Source: Stomorhina lunata
Taxonomy: Eukaryota; Arthropoda; Insecta; Diptera; Rhiniidae
DNA length: 64,000 nucleotides
Assembly: GCA_933228675.1 (NCBI GenBank)
Contig: OW121740.1
Span: forward strand, 55,491,000-55,554,999
Reading direction: 5' to 3'
This document shows, piece after piece, positions 22,423-33,357 of this stretch (its first letter is position 1; the number at the start of each line of letters is the position of its first letter). Position numbers and translations under genes: made by a program. The notes under the pieces were generated by a model, which was not told where the DNA came from, did no database searches, and saw nothing but the letters and a program-made list of their open reading frames with translations.

Positions 22423-25400
22423 TCTTAAAGACAAACTTATTGATGTTTGGGCTCCAAATGACCTAAGAAAGCGATTATTAGAGAAAGAGTACTCTTTGTC
22501 GGAAGCCATCGAAATGTGTCATGTACATGAACAAATAAATAATCAGTCAGAGACTATGAAATTACCAAATGTGTTATTAGATATAAACAGAGTGGAAGCT
22601 AAAAATCAAGTCACTGAATGCGGCAGATGTGGTCAACGAGGACATTTAGGAAACAGTGCTGGTTGTCCCGCGAAATCTGCTAAATGCAACAAATGTGGTT
22701 TTATAGGTCACTTTTCCCGCAAATGTAAAACTAAAGAAGTTAAGCGCAAATTTTATGGCTTTGGAAATACGGACGCAAAAAGGAGAAAAGAGACTTATTC
22801 TAATATTCAGTTTGTTTCAGATAATAGTATGGAGGCCGTCAATACACACAATAAGGATAATGAATATAATTGCTTCCAAGTAACAGACCAACTTAATAGT
22901 CATATGAGTGAAATAATTGAGTGTTTTATTGGTGGTAAGAGAATTTCAATGTTGATTGATTCTGGATCACAACATAACTTGTTAAGTGTAACAGATTGGG
23001 AACATCTCATCAAGAATCAAGCCACAGTATGGAATATTAGAACTGAATCAGAGAATCAGTTTCGTGCTTATGCTGGAAACGATTTACTCAAGATAAAGGC
23101 GGTTTTTGAGGCAGTTATAGGTCTGGATATGGTTTCGAACCTAATTTCCACTTTCTATGTTATTGAGAATGGAGGGCAATCTCTGCTGGGTCGAGATACT
23201 GCCATTAAATTAAATGTTTTGAAATTAGGACGAGAAGTTAATAAAATTGAAAATTGTCAAATATTCTCAAAAATTAAAGGAATAAAGATTTCTCTATCGA
23301 TTGATAAGTCCGTTAAGCCTATTCAACAACCATTACGTAGAGTGCCTTCGGCTTTAGAGGAAAGGGTGGAACAGAAATTAAAAGAAGCTGTTGATCAAGA
23401 TATCATAGAGCCCGTAGAAGGTCCCAGTCCATGGATATCTCCAGTGGTTATTGTTTTTAAAGGCAATGGAGATATTAGGTTATGTATCGATATGAGACGT
23501 GCTAATACAGCAATTTTGAGAGAAAACTACCCGCTTCCAACTTTCGATTCGTTTGTACCGAAACTTAAAGGAGCGAAATATTTTTCCAGACTTGACCTAA
23601 AGAATGCGTATCATCAATTAGAGCTCGATGAAGAGAGTCGTGAAATAACTACATTCATTACGTCCAAAGGTCTATATCGGTATAAGAGGTTATTATTTGG
23701 CGTAAATTCAGCTCCAGAAATTTTTCAAAAAACTATGGAAAGTATACTGGCACCTTGTAACTGTGTCTTAAACTATTTAGATGATATTATTGTTTTTGGA
23801 AGTTCTGAATTGGAACATGATAAGAATTTAGAAAAGGTTCTGGCCACTTTAAAGGAATATAATGTTTTGCTGAATGATGAAAAATGTATTTTTAAAATTG
23901 AGAAACTAGCTTTCTTGGGGCACATCTTATCTAGTCAGGGAATAAACCCAGATCCAGAGAAAATAGACACCATTATCAATTTTCGACCACCTAGCAATAA
24001 GGAAGAACTAAGAAGTTTCTTAGGTATGGTTACATATGTTGGAAAATTTATTCCAGACCTGGCGGATTTGACAGAATCCCTCAGAGCTTTAACCAAGAAA
24101 GATGCGAAGTTTATTTGGGGCCAACGCCAAGATGAAGCTTTCAAAAATCTAAAAGGACAGTTGACCAAAATGCCTACACTGTCATATTTTAACCCGAATC
24201 GTCGTACTCGGTTAATAGCTGACGCCAGTCCAGTAGCTTTAGGAGCGGTTCTTCTTCAATTTGAAAATAACGTTCCTAAGGTGATAACGTTTGCCAGTAA
24301 GAGCTTATCTCAAACTGAACGAAGATATTCTCAAACAGAGAAGGAAAGTCTGGCATTAGTATGGGCGGTAGAGCGATTTTACTACTATTTAATGGGAATA
24401 GAGTTCGAGCTTGTTACGGATCATAAGCCGTTAGAGGCCATTTTTAAGCCGACGTCTAAGCCCCCGGCCCGTATAGAACGATGGGTTCTTCGTCTTCAGT
24501 CTTTTAAATTCAAAATAATATATCAGCCTGGCAAATATAACATTGCAGATTCCCTGTCTAGATTATGCAAAATTGAAAATTGCGCGTCTTTCGATCAAAA
24601 AGCCGAAATCAACGTATGTGCTATGATAAAAGAAACTGTACCACGAGCACTCTCAATTCTGGAAATTGTCGAGAACAATAAGCTGGATCCAGAGCTGATG
24701 GAAGCGGTAGACTGTTTGAAAAATGACTCTTGGCAATCAAATACTTCTAACAGGTTTTTCCCATTTCGGTTGGAGTTATGTACAATGGGTAATATTTTAC
24801 TGCGGGGAACGAAAATTGTTATACCAATTTCTTTAAGAACTAGAGTTTTAGCTTTAGCACATGAAGGTCATCCGGGCGAGACTGTAATGAAACGCCGGGT
24901 TCGATCTAAAATATGGTGGCCGCTGATTGACCGACATGTCGAGAAATACGTGAAAAACTGTCGTGACTGTTTGTTGGTGTCAAGACCTGCACATCCTGCA
25001 CCAATGAATCGACGAGTTTTTCCAACAGAGCCATGGCAGTGTTTAGCAATGGATCTGCTGGGACCGTTACCAAATCATGATTTTATATTTGTGGTAATCG
25101 ATTATTACTCAAGGTACCAAGAGGTTAAGTTCTTAAAGAGAATAACATCAACTGCTATTATTGATTTCTTGGATGAAATCTTTTCAAGATTGGGTTTTCC
25201 GAAATCCATTACCACTGATAACGGTCGGCAGTTTGTCAGTGACGAATTTAAAAACTTCTGTGCAGACAAAAATATTGAAATTTTGACGTCCCCGCCATAC
25301 TGGCCGCAGGCTAATGGTGAGGTAGAAAATATGAATAGATCTCTCGTTAAACGTCTACGAATAGCACATAGTAACGGAACAGATTACAAGAAAGAAATTC

Positions 25401-25924
25401 AAAAATTTCTGTTGATGTACAATGTCACTCCCCATGGAACGACTGGGAAAGCCCCAACAGAATTACTTTTTAATCGGGTAATCCGTGACAAGTTGCCATC
25501 AGTTTACGACGTTGGTGAAAATATATTAGATGCTGAGGCAAGAGACTTAGACATGCTTAACAAAGAAAAAGGGAGAAAGTTAGCAGACAAAGATCGCAAA
25601 GCAAGAGATAGCGACATAGAAGTCGGAGATAAAGTTTTACTTCAGAATGTGGTTTTCCCAAATAAGTTAACATCGACTTTTGGCTCCGAAGAATATGAAG
25701 TAGTTGAGCGGAAAGGCAATGATGTTACTGTAAGGAATGATGGAAAAATCTTCAGGCGCAATATCAGTCATTTAAAGAAACTCCCAGCAACATCGGAATC
25801 TAATAATAATTCTAGTGCAGAGTTGTTGGAGACACATTCCGAATCTGAGATTCCTAACCCAAGGTTGACACTGAAGCTTAAAAATATTGGAGGGATGTGG
25901 AGACCTAGCAACGATGGTTGTTAG
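22367..25924 (+). CDS. pol: gag C-terminus and pol polyprotein (Ty3/gypsy)
   Basis: One frame of almost 1190 codons with no internal stop. In order, numbered from the leucine at 22496, it holds two CCHC zinc knuckles (about residues 42-77), aspartic protease LIDSGS (about 153-158), reverse transcriptase with LDLKNAYHQ and YLDD (427-430), RNase H with ADAS and TDHKP (about 575-645), and integrase. The integrase has a zinc-binding HEGH...CRDC, then D853 (AMDLLG), D908 (TTDNG) and E944 (NGEVEN). The 35 residues between D908 and E944 give the normal DD35E spacing. All catalytic residues I can check are present. The stop lies inside the right LTR. It resembles K02A2.6-type/Mag-like gypsy elements. 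Expression would need the gag frame to be intact. Confidence 0.93.
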   Translation, partial: DYEIISHFGETKDEILAINLKDKLIDVWAPNDLRKRLLEKEYSLSEAIEMCHVHEQINNQSETMKLPNVLLDINRVEAKNQVTECGRCGQRGHLGNSAGCPAKSAKCNKCGFIGHFSRKCKTKEVKRKFYGFGNTDAKRRKETYSNIQFVSDNSMEAVNTHNKDNEYNCFQVTDQLNSHMSEIIECFIGGKRISMLIDSGSQHNLLSVTDWEHLIKNQATVWNIRTESENQFRAYAGNDLLKIKAVFEAVIGLDMVSNLISTFYVIENGGQSLLGRDTAIKLNVLKLGREVNKIENCQIFSKIKGIKISLSIDKSVKPIQQPLRRVPSALEERVEQKLKEAVDQDIIEPVEGPSPWISPVVIVFKGNGDIRLCIDMRRANTAILRENYPLPTFDSFVPKLKGAKYFSRLDLKNAYHQLELDEESREITTFITSKGLYRYKRLLFGVNSAPEIFQKTMESILAPCNCVLNYLDDIIVFGSSELEHDKNLEKVLATLKEYNVLLNDEKCIFKIEKLAFLGHILSSQGINPDPEKIDTIINFRPPSNKEELRSFLGMVTYVGKFIPDLADLTESLRALTKKDAKFIWGQRQDEAFKNLKGQLTKMPTLSYFNPNRRTRLIADASPVALGAVLLQFENNVPKVITFASKSLSQTERRYSQTEKESLALVWAVERFYYYLMGIEFELVTDHKPLEAIFKPTSKPPARIERWVLRLQSFKFKIIYQPGKYNIADSLSRLCKIENCASFDQKAEINVCAMIKETVPRALSILEIVENNKLDPELMEAVDCLKNDSWQSNTSNRFFPFRLELCTMGNILLRGTKIVIPISLRTRVLALAHEGHPGETVMKRRVRSKIWWPLIDRHVEKYVKNCRDCLLVSRPAHPAPMNRRVFPTEPWQCLAMDLLGPLPNHDFIFVVIDYYSRYQEVKFLKRITSTAIIDFLDEIFSRLGFPKSITTDNGRQFVSDEFKNFCADKNIEILTSPPYWPQANGEVENMNRSLVKRLRIAHSNGTDYKKEIQKFLLMYNVTPHGTTGKAPTELLFNRVIRDKLPSVYDVGENILDAEARDLDMLNKEKGRKLADKDRKARDSDIEVGDKVLLQNVVFPNKLTSTFGSEEYEVVERKGNDVTVRNDGKIFRRNISHLKKLPATSESNNNSSAELLETHSESEIPNPRLTLKLKNIGGMWRPSNDGC
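25889..25895 (+). other. Polypurine tract
   Basis: GGAGGGA directly precedes the right LTR and is the expected primer site for plus-strand DNA. It lies within the pol frame. Confidence 0.75.
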
Positions 25925-26114
25925 TCATACTATTTTGAAGATCTGGCAATGCGGTATTTCAGTAGTTAGAATTATTTTAAAAAAAGTCCTAGTGCCGAGA
26001 GGTTGCTGTCAAGTTGATATTAAAAAAATAAATTGTTCTAATAAAAGTAATTTTGGGAAGATTCTTAAAGATAAAGATTACTGTTGTGTTTTATTGTAAT
26101 AGCGAGTTATTACA
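25896..26114 (+). repeat. Right LTR (219 bp)
   Basis: Identical by eye to the left LTR and followed by the ATATT duplication. The pol stop codon is about 29 bases inside it. Confidence 0.95.
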
Positions 26115-26119
26115 ATATT

Positions 26120-26843
26120 CATAAAAGAAGACCAAATTTAGCCCACAATAGCGCTTTTGTAACAAGAGATTGAAAAATATTACATACAAGTATTGAAGCC
26201 ATTTAGTGTGAAAATTTTATTATTGCTTCAAGTCCCATATATTGGGTCTTAAAGTAACAATATCTCGTTAAGTATCTAATAAATTGTTCGGTATCAGTCA
26301 TTTTCGTTCATATTCCATCATATTTAGCACAACTTTAAATACCTTTTTCCCTTATTAACTCCTCGTTATTATTTATAAAAATGTAATATAATGAAAGATC
26401 TTTAATAATCAGTTTTGTGTTATTCACATTAAACGTATAATTTGTAATGAAACCTCCATTTAAGGAAATTAAGGACATAATTGCCAATGAAACAAAAAAC
26501 CAAATTATATATATTGTAAAAATTCACGAAGTTTATATAACAAGATAACAACAAGAATTATAAAGTTGAAAAATTAAAAGAAAAGCACGAATTATTTAGC
26601 TACAAAAGAAATTTCATTCGTAAAGTTCTCAGTTTCAACTAAAAATGGTATAGTTTTTGTTTCATTAGATTTCGGTATTAATAAAAAATTCACAACTTGT
26701 TGCAAAGATTTTCTTTCCATTACATGAATTCCCTCAATTTTCAAAGTACAAACATTCCAAATTTAATGGCCAAAATAAAATCCAACCTGAATTGAATTGA
26801 AAATACGTACATATATACACATGTAAGTACGAGTATATTCCAA
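26120..26843. other. AT-rich interval, nothing recognised
   Basis: No element edges or coding segments were seen between the gypsy element and the F1 repeat. Confidence 0.45.
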
Positions 26844-27087
26844 AACAAGTAAGAAAGCGCTATAGTCGGTCAAGCCGACCATACGATACCCTTCACCACT
26901 AAGGTCAAAGGTGTTATTTTTCCTGTGTAAAGACAAATATTTGCTAAATTTTGCCATCATACAAACATTTTCTCAAAACTTATATATTAAACCTGTTTCC
27001 GTCATTTGGACTTATATGAGAGCTAGCGTCAAATGTGAACCGATTATCTCGAAATTTGGCATTTGATTACAGTTGTTACAAAAATTA

Positions 27088-28652
27088 CTTACTTACTTAC
27101 TTAAATGGCCTATTGTAACAACCTGTTTAGGTCAAAGGCCGAGCATATTTTAGAATTCCATGCGCTTCTATCTTGTGCGCATATTCTCCAATTTCTTATG
27201 CCAAGTTTTGAAAGATTTTCTTCTACTTGGTCTTTCCATCGAAGTTTTGGGCGCCCTCTTCTACGAGTTCCCTCAGGATCATTATCAAACACTTTTCTTG
27301 CCGGAGTATTTTCATCCATTCGCACAACATGTCCTAGCCAGCGCAGCCGTTGTTGCTTAATGCGTTTTACTATGTCTATGTCAGCGTATAACTCATAGAG
27401 CTCATGATTCATTCGATGTCGATACTCATTGTTGACGCAGACTGGTCCAAATATTTTTCGTAGAATTTTCCTCTCAAACACTCCAAGGATAGCTTCATCT
27501 GCCTGTGCAAGTACCCATGATTCTGCACCATACAGTAACACGGGAGCGTAATTTTACTTCTTACGGAGAGGACTTTATTTCTTAGCTGTTTGCTTAGGCC
27601 AAAATAGCATCTATTGGCAAGTATTATTCTACGTTTAATTTCAAAGCTTATATCGTTGTTGATGTTCACAGCGGTACCAAGGTATACAAATTCTTTTACA
27701 ACTTCGAAACTATAGTTTTCTACGGGCACATGTGATCCAATTCTAGTGGTCTGTCTGCCTGAAGAAACCATCAGTTTTGTTTTGGATTCATTTACAGCTA
27801 AACCCATTTTGTTTGATTCCTTCTCGATATTGGAAAAGGCGGAGTTACCTCGCGTAAAGTGCGCCCCATAATATCAATGTCATCGGCATACGCGAGTAGC
27901 ATATGTTTTCTATTGAAGATTGTACCACTTGTATTAACTGCTGCATCATGTAAGTTTTTCTCTAGCACAATATTGAAGAGATCACATGATAGACTATCAC
28001 CTTGTCTGAAACCCCGTTTAGTTATGAAAGACTCTGATAGGTTCTTACCTATCTTAACAGATGATATTGTATTAGTTAGTGTCATCCTGCATAAATTTAT
28101 TAGCTTCGTGGGGATGCCGAACTCAGACATTGCTTCAAACACCTTCTTCCGTATCGGGCTGTCAAAAGCTGCTTTGTAGTCAACAAAGAGATGATACGTG
28201 TCAATTTGTTTCTCTTGGGTCTTCTCCAGGATCTGATCTCCAGGATAGACGTAAAGATCTGGTCAGTGGTTGATTTACCTGGTCTAAAGCCACATTGGTA
28301 CGTCCCAATTATTTCGTTAATTTTGGGCTTAAGCCTTTCGCACAGTATGGTCGATAGAATCTTATATGCAATTGAGAGGAGACTTATCCCTCTGTAATTT
28401 GCACACACAGTTTTATCTCCTTTTTTGTGCACAGGACAAAGGACACTAAGATTCCAATCGTCTGGCATGTATTCTTTTGACCATATTGCTTCTATAAGTT
28501 GGGACATAAGCCTTATCAACTCATCTCCTCCGGCCTTAAAAAGCTCAGCAGGAAGACCATCGGCACCCGCAGCTTTGTTATTTTTTAGTCGATTTATAGC
28601 GATTCTAATCTCATTTTGGTTTAGTGGTGGACATAGAACGCCATCATCAAAA
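27088..28652 (-). mobile_element. RTE-like LINE, copy 2, 5'-truncated, with 14-bp target duplication
   Basis: The target duplication TGTTACAAAAATTA lies at 27074-27087 and 28653-28666, inside an F1 repeat. The element's 3' end on the minus strand is a short TAAG repeat rather than poly(A). It is cut at the 5' side within the start of the reverse transcriptase. Target-primed insertion with 5' truncation explains all of this. Confidence 0.95.
27110..28640 (-). pseudogene. LINE reverse transcriptase and C-terminal region, copy 2
   Basis: From the 5' side it holds NNKAAGADGLPAELFKAGGDELI, NYRGISLLSIAYK, FRPGKSTTDQIF, a frame break near 28225-28260 where a short sequence has been partly duplicated, then GFRQGDSLSC and YADDIDIMG (catalytic pair near 27885). 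Another frame break near 27545 lies between RSKITL and LLYGAESW, followed by the GHVVRMD region and a stop. Compared with copy 1 it keeps the segment around the KKVFEAMSEF and GIPTKL residues that copy 1 has lost. Three open segments result (28100-28519, 27409-28142 in two frames, 27110-27541). It cannot give a complete protein. Confidence 0.85.
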
Positions 28653-29138
28653 TGTTACAAAAATTATGTATGCAAAAAATAGACTCAAAATTTCCATTAT
28701 CTTTAGATTTACGAGCGTTTTAGTGATTTTTTGTCTCAATTAGTGCGTTTTTAAAGAAAAATTTGTATGGGAGCTATGGTCAAATGTGGACCGATTTCAA
28801 CGAAATTTGGTACAGTAATTTTAGTTGACATAAGCAGTATTTGTTTTAAATTTCAAGAAAAAATATTGATATTTGTGGCCAATATAGCAATTCCGGGAAG
28901 TGGGACCTATGGGAGGTACTAAAATAATGGACCGATTTTGGCCAATTTCAATAGACATGGTCCCATTATCAAAAAAATGATCTGTGCCAAATTTCATCAA
29001 ATTATCTTTAGAATTACGACCTGTAGTTTGATTACAAGGTTTACATGCCAGCCAGACGGACGGACATCGCTAAATCGACTCAGAAAGTGATTCTAAGCCT
29101 ATTAGTATACTAAAAGGTGGGTCTAAGACAAATATTTA

Positions 29139-30423
29139 AAGAGTGCTCTAAATAAAATTTGTAGTTGGATTTTCTTAAATGAAAATCAAACCTTTTAATA
29201 TAAAAACTCTACAAAATACGCAAATATAATGACATATTATACAAAATCATTTAGCATTAAAATGTTTACTTAGTACTCGGGTTTTGCAAAATTATCGACT
29301 TTTTTCGGAAACCCTCCCATTAAAGATTTTACAGTTGCTTCTGATACTTTTTTGGAGCATGTGTTCCACCTGCGCTTAAAATCGGACATGTTCTTGGAAA
29401 TCTTTCCTGTGTTCTTCAATTCCTTTTTTATCAGAGCCCAATACCTTTCCACAGGCCGAAGTTCTGGACAGTTTGGTGGATTTGCCTCTCGTGGTACAAA
29501 AATGACATTATTCTTTGAGTACCACTCAAGTGCCTTTTTTCCATAATGGCATGATGCCAAATCGGGCCAAAAAAATGTAGTCACTCTGTGCTCTCTTAAA
29601 AAGGGTAACAACCGTTTTTGTAGGCACTCCTTTATATAAATTTCTGTGTTTATTGTGCCAGATGCCACAAATACTTTACTTCTTTTGCCACAACTGCAAA
29701 TAGCTTGCCACACGAGAAACTTCTTAGGGAATTTTGTTTGTTTTTTTGTGCGAAACTCTTGCCGAACATTGCCCCGTTTATCAGCAACATAAAAATCTTG
29801 ACCAGGAAGTTGAGAAAAGTCTGCCAGTATATGTTTCATCATCCATCACACAACAGGTGTATTTTTTTATAAAATCAGACTTCAATTTTTTCGCTCGTTT
29901 TTTTGCTTCTAAGTTCTTTATAGCATTACGATCTGGAACCTTTTGGACTTTGTATGTCTTCAGTCCAGCATAAGCTTTGACTCTATGTGCAAAATTCGTA
30001 GAACATTTCACCGTACGAGCTACTTTTCTTAAAGAAGTGTTAGGCGCTCTTCGAAAGAGTCGCTCGACTTCTTTTGCCTTACCAATATCTGTAGGACCTT
30101 TTTTCCTCCCTGATCCAGGTTTTCTTTCAATGCTCAGGTTTTCCTTATTCCGTCTGATGGCATTAGAAACCGTTCGAGGGTCAACTTTCAAATTGTTAGC
30201 TATTTTTTTAAAAGTCCATGACGGAAAAGTTTTAATTATATTTTCACGAACTTTCTTTTCGCAGTCCATTTTGATTGAAATAACTATTGAAAATTAATAA
30301 TTTCTAAAATAATAGTATCTAACATATCTATAGAAACTAACTTGATCAAAAAATAAATTATTTCTTGCACTATGGATAAATTTTGTCTAAATTAGTAAAT
30401 GCATATTTTTTTAGAACACTCTT
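29139..30423 (-). mobile_element. DD37E Tc1/mariner-type element inside F1
   Basis: The 1285-bp element is flanked by TA at 29137-29138 and 30424-30425. The ends AAGAGTGCTCTAAATAAA and AAGAGTGTTCTAAAAAAA (complement of the right end) form imperfect inverted repeats of about 20 bp. Removing it restores the F1 text reading AAATATTTATGCGTTACA. A related terminus-like piece (AAGTGCTCCCAATAAAATTT) lies near 34478. Confidence 0.92.
29270..30269 (-). pseudogene. DD37E transposase, one frameshift
   Basis: This is the transposase of the enclosing element. ATG at 30269 (MDCEKKVRENI) opens a frame with a paired helix-turn-helix region including SWTFKKIANNLKVDPRTVSNAI and the basic GSGRKKGP linker. The first catalytic aspartate lies in VMDDETY. 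Immediately after it, near 29845, one base appears missing and the frame changes. The second frame runs from the ADFSQLPGQDFY region to the stop at 29270 and contains WPDLASCHYG (second aspartate) and PELRPVERYW (glutamate). There are 37 residues between them. DD37E with PDLAS and NPPNCPE motifs matches the ITmD37E family described from mosquitoes. All three catalytic residues are kept. Confidence 0.87.
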
Positions 30424-30494
30424 TATATGCGTTACAAACATCAGCACAAATTTTTAATACCCTTTCCACCTATGGTGGTGAAGGGTGTAAAAAT

Positions 30495-31297
30495 CGATTT
30501 GAAAAAAATCTAAATAAAATACAATTTCACATGACTTTTGTTGTGAAGTTGTTCTTCAATTATATGTAAATATGTTATGAGTATTTTCAACAACTAAAGT
30601 AAAGTGCATTTTTAAACATTTTATTACTTTTTATATCTTTTCGATCGCAATTCAAGAAACGCATTGAATTCAATCGCTTAGATATTCTCTATCGTATTCG
30701 TTCAATCGTTCATTGCCTACGAGTAAAGATGATGTTCTTTTAATTTAAAAGTTTTCGTCTTTTATCTTTGATTTTAAATTTATTCTTTTTTCGTTGTGGT
30801 TGTTGTTGCTGTTTTTGGGTTGGGTTTCATCTTCTTGATTTTTGTTGTTATTACCATTTCTGTTGTTGTAGTTGTTGTCGTTGTAAGTTGTTGTTTAGGG
30901 TGTCATGTATACGTTTTTTTTTCCTGGTTGTTGGGGAGCGTGGTAATTCTCGTAATGATCCGATCATGTTGTAGTACAAGTATGATGTTGGCCCACATCA
31001 CGTTGCGCTTGGTATGCGGTATGTTTACCTCACAGTCACACGAGTACATATTGACTTGATTATGCTGCCAGCATAATATTGAATGATTGCTTGCATGAAA
31101 GACAATATTGTTGTTGTTGTTGTTGCAGATGGTGGAGTTGGTGGGACTTGGGTTGGAGCATAAGTTAAGAAAAATGTAGAAAACATATGGAAAAGGCCAA
31201 ATTGTAAGCCAAATTCAAGTGGAGTGTGTACAGTGGTTTGAAATGGAATGGATTTTGGTAAGAAAAAAATAGCAATAGAGAATATTGGAAGTATTAG
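30495..31297. other. Interval rich in TTG repeats
   Basis: GTT/TTG runs at 30795-30895 and 31107-31127. Open frames here encode only simple V/C/L runs. No gene recognised. Confidence 0.5.
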
Positions 31298-31299
31298 TA

Positions 31300-32210
31300 A
31301 AGGGTGGTTAAATTGTAAGGGCCGATGTTGAATGTGAACCACACCTAAACGCCAAGTTTTTTTCCAAATTTTATTTGACATTTCCCAATTTCAGACTTAC
31401 TCAATTTGAACCATGGAGAGATACACAATCCAACAACGTGTTAAAGCTATCCAGACTTATTATGAAAATGGGCGTTCAAATCAAAATGCATATCGTGCAC
31501 TTCGTGATTTTTTTGGTCAATTTGATCGTCCAAATGTGCGTACAATCGCAAAAATCGTAGAAAAATTCAAGCTAACAGGGTCTGTAGAAGATGTGAGAAC
31601 ACCAGTGCATGCTCGTACAGCTCGTACTGCAGAAAATATTGCTGCTGTTCGCTATAGTGTAGCTGAGGCCGGTCAGGCAGTTACTGTGAATGGTGTTCGC
31701 TATCGTGAGATAACGAACTTTTTATGGCCCGAATTGGAAGATATGGATGTGGACGATATGTGGTTTCAGCAGGACGGTGCCGCTTGCCACACAGCTAACG
31801 AAACAATGGCTCTTTTGCGCAACAAATTCAATGGCCGTGTTATCTCACGTAATGGCGATGTCAATTCGCCGCCAAGATCATGTGATTTAACACCATTGGA
31901 CTTTTTTCTTTGGGATTATTTGAAAGAAAAGGTGTACGTCGATAAGCCAGCAATAATTTAAGAGCTAAAGGATGAGATAATTCATCACATTAACGGCATA
32001 GAACCTCCATTATGCCTCAGGGTCATCGTAAATTTGGACCATCGGATGGAGGTGTGTTGCTGTGGTCGCGGCGCCCATTTGGCCGATATTTTGTTCCATA
32101 CATAATTGAGTAATACCAATACATCATAATAAAATAAAATTACAATAATTTCCTAAATAGTTTGTGTTTTATTCAAAATCAACATCGGCCCTTGAAATTT
32201 AACCACCCTA
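31300..32210 (+). mobile_element. DD41D element, subfamily B, internally deleted
   Basis: The 911-bp element is flanked by TA (31298-31299, 32211-32212). The ends AAGGGTGGTTAAATTGTAAG and TAGGGTGGTTAAATTTCAAG (complement) form long inverted repeats that continue through GGGCCGATGTTGA. Relative to the copy at 42934-44304, roughly 340 bp of the transposase middle is missing. Confidence 0.92.
31413..31961 (+). pseudogene. DD41D transposase, subfamily B, deletion derivative
   Basis: It begins MERYTIQQRVKAIQTYYENG, the N-terminal helix-turn-helix, and runs in frame through VEDVRTPVHARTARTAEN. At about 31665 it jumps to the QAVTVNGVRYREI segment of the catalytic domain, so the first catalytic aspartate is lost with the deletion. 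The second (FQQDGAACH) and third (TPLDFFLWD) aspartates remain 41 residues apart. CAA-to-TAA at about 31960 ends the frame early relative to copy 2. The joined residues stay in frame, so a shortened DNA-binding protein with half a catalytic domain could be made. I have no sign that it is. Confidence 0.87.
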
Positions 32211-32212
32211 TA

Positions 32213-33354
32213 TTAGTATTGAGAATAGGTCAAATCTTCTAATTCATAATCGTGGGAGTTTTCCATTCTCCTACGCCACTGTTCCGTAATAATTCAACTA
32301 AAGATGAAGAAAGAAGAAACCAAACTTACATTGACGGAATTAATGATAAGGTTTTCAACTCCAAATTGTAATTCTTTGACTTTTTTTCCTTTTTATTTCT
32401 ATACTCAATGTTTTTAAACATTTTTTCCTAAACTTGATTGCATTGTTGTTGTTTGTGGTTCCAAAGATCTTCTTCAGAAAAAGCCCGAAAGCTAAAAAAA
32501 ACAACAACAAAGGCAGGGGAAAAAATTAAAAAGCACCAACAGTGAAGACGACAGAAGAACCTGTTGCATCTTCTTTGAAGCTCCAACACTCGAACGTAAT
32601 CATCATCATTCAGAGATTTAATCACGGCAACATGGACTGCATGCGGATACATGTTGGTTTGTATTGTACATTTCATTTATTATATGTAGAATGTGAATTT
32701 GTTATTATGGATTTTCTTCTTCATCTTCTTTAGTTTTTCTTTTCAGTTTTTGTTGCATTTAATTTATTGATGCGACAACGTTATTTGTGGCACTTGTTGC
32801 AAGCCGAATCATTAGGCATGGAATTCCAAAAGAATGAATGAAGAAATTTCTGAAGAGTCAAAGGGGGTTTATTGGAAATACATAAATAAAAAACAAAAAC
32901 TCGACAAGAAACGAAAAAAAGTTCTTCTTATAGGTATCCAACCAAAGCTAAGCAAGAAGCTTGGGATGTGTACTAAAATTAATGTAGAACGAAAATACAC
33001 TTGACACGCACCATCTTTACACTCCTTTCCCACTTTGTCTTGTCTTTTGCACTCACTTGACTTGATCTTTATATGGGTTAGTTTAGAAGAAGCCTCAAGA
33101 TACTGCTATGATTTGTGCTTTGGTGTGCAGTTTTGTGGCTCATTTTTTTGGGGTTGGAGCTGCGTATGCGTTGCTGCTTGGCTTAATTTTGTTAAGTTAC
33201 TGTCATCTTCTCAAATGAAATATTTTACACTTTGGCTGGAAGGTTGTAACGTATTTGATCGAAAATGTGGTGGATGATTGCCGACCTAAAGTGAACCTTA
33301 AGTACGAATATTTCTGACACTGCCTAGTTTACGATTCAATATATTTTGATTAAT
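32213..33354. other. Interval without recognised gene
   Basis: Mixed sequence with AAC runs. Open frames at 32428-32733 and 33035-33277 are short and lack motifs. It could be host intronic or intergenic DNA. Confidence 0.4.
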
Positions 33355-33357
33355 TGT

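Larger units (their letters stand above)
21480..26114 (+). mobile_element. Ty3/gypsy LTR retrotransposon with identical LTRs
   Basis: The 4635-bp element is flanked by the 5-bp duplication ATATT (21475-21479, 26115-26119). The 219-bp LTRs begin TGTGG, end TTACA, and read identically by eye. Order: LTR, primer binding site, leader with minisatellite, gag, protease, reverse transcriptase, RNase H, integrase, polypurine tract, LTR. No envelope frame is present. The single clear defect is a frame break inside gag. Confidence 0.95.
26844..30494 (+). repeat. F1 repeat, full copy interrupted by two insertions
   Basis: It starts with AACAAGTAAGAAAGCGCTA and then TACCCTTCACCACTAAGG. It ends with CACCTATGGTGGTGAAGGG. 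Removing the LINE (27088-28652) and the DD37E element (29139-30423) leaves the standard order of F1 modules. F1 is a non-coding dispersed family of about 0.75-1.2 kb with at least eight whole or partial copies in this window. Its ends carry complementary ATACCCTTCACCAC-type words. Confidence 0.85.

Noticed and set aside
30768..31059. Cysteine- and valine-rich frames
   Set aside because: Derived from TTG/GTT runs in two frames. No gene-like composition.
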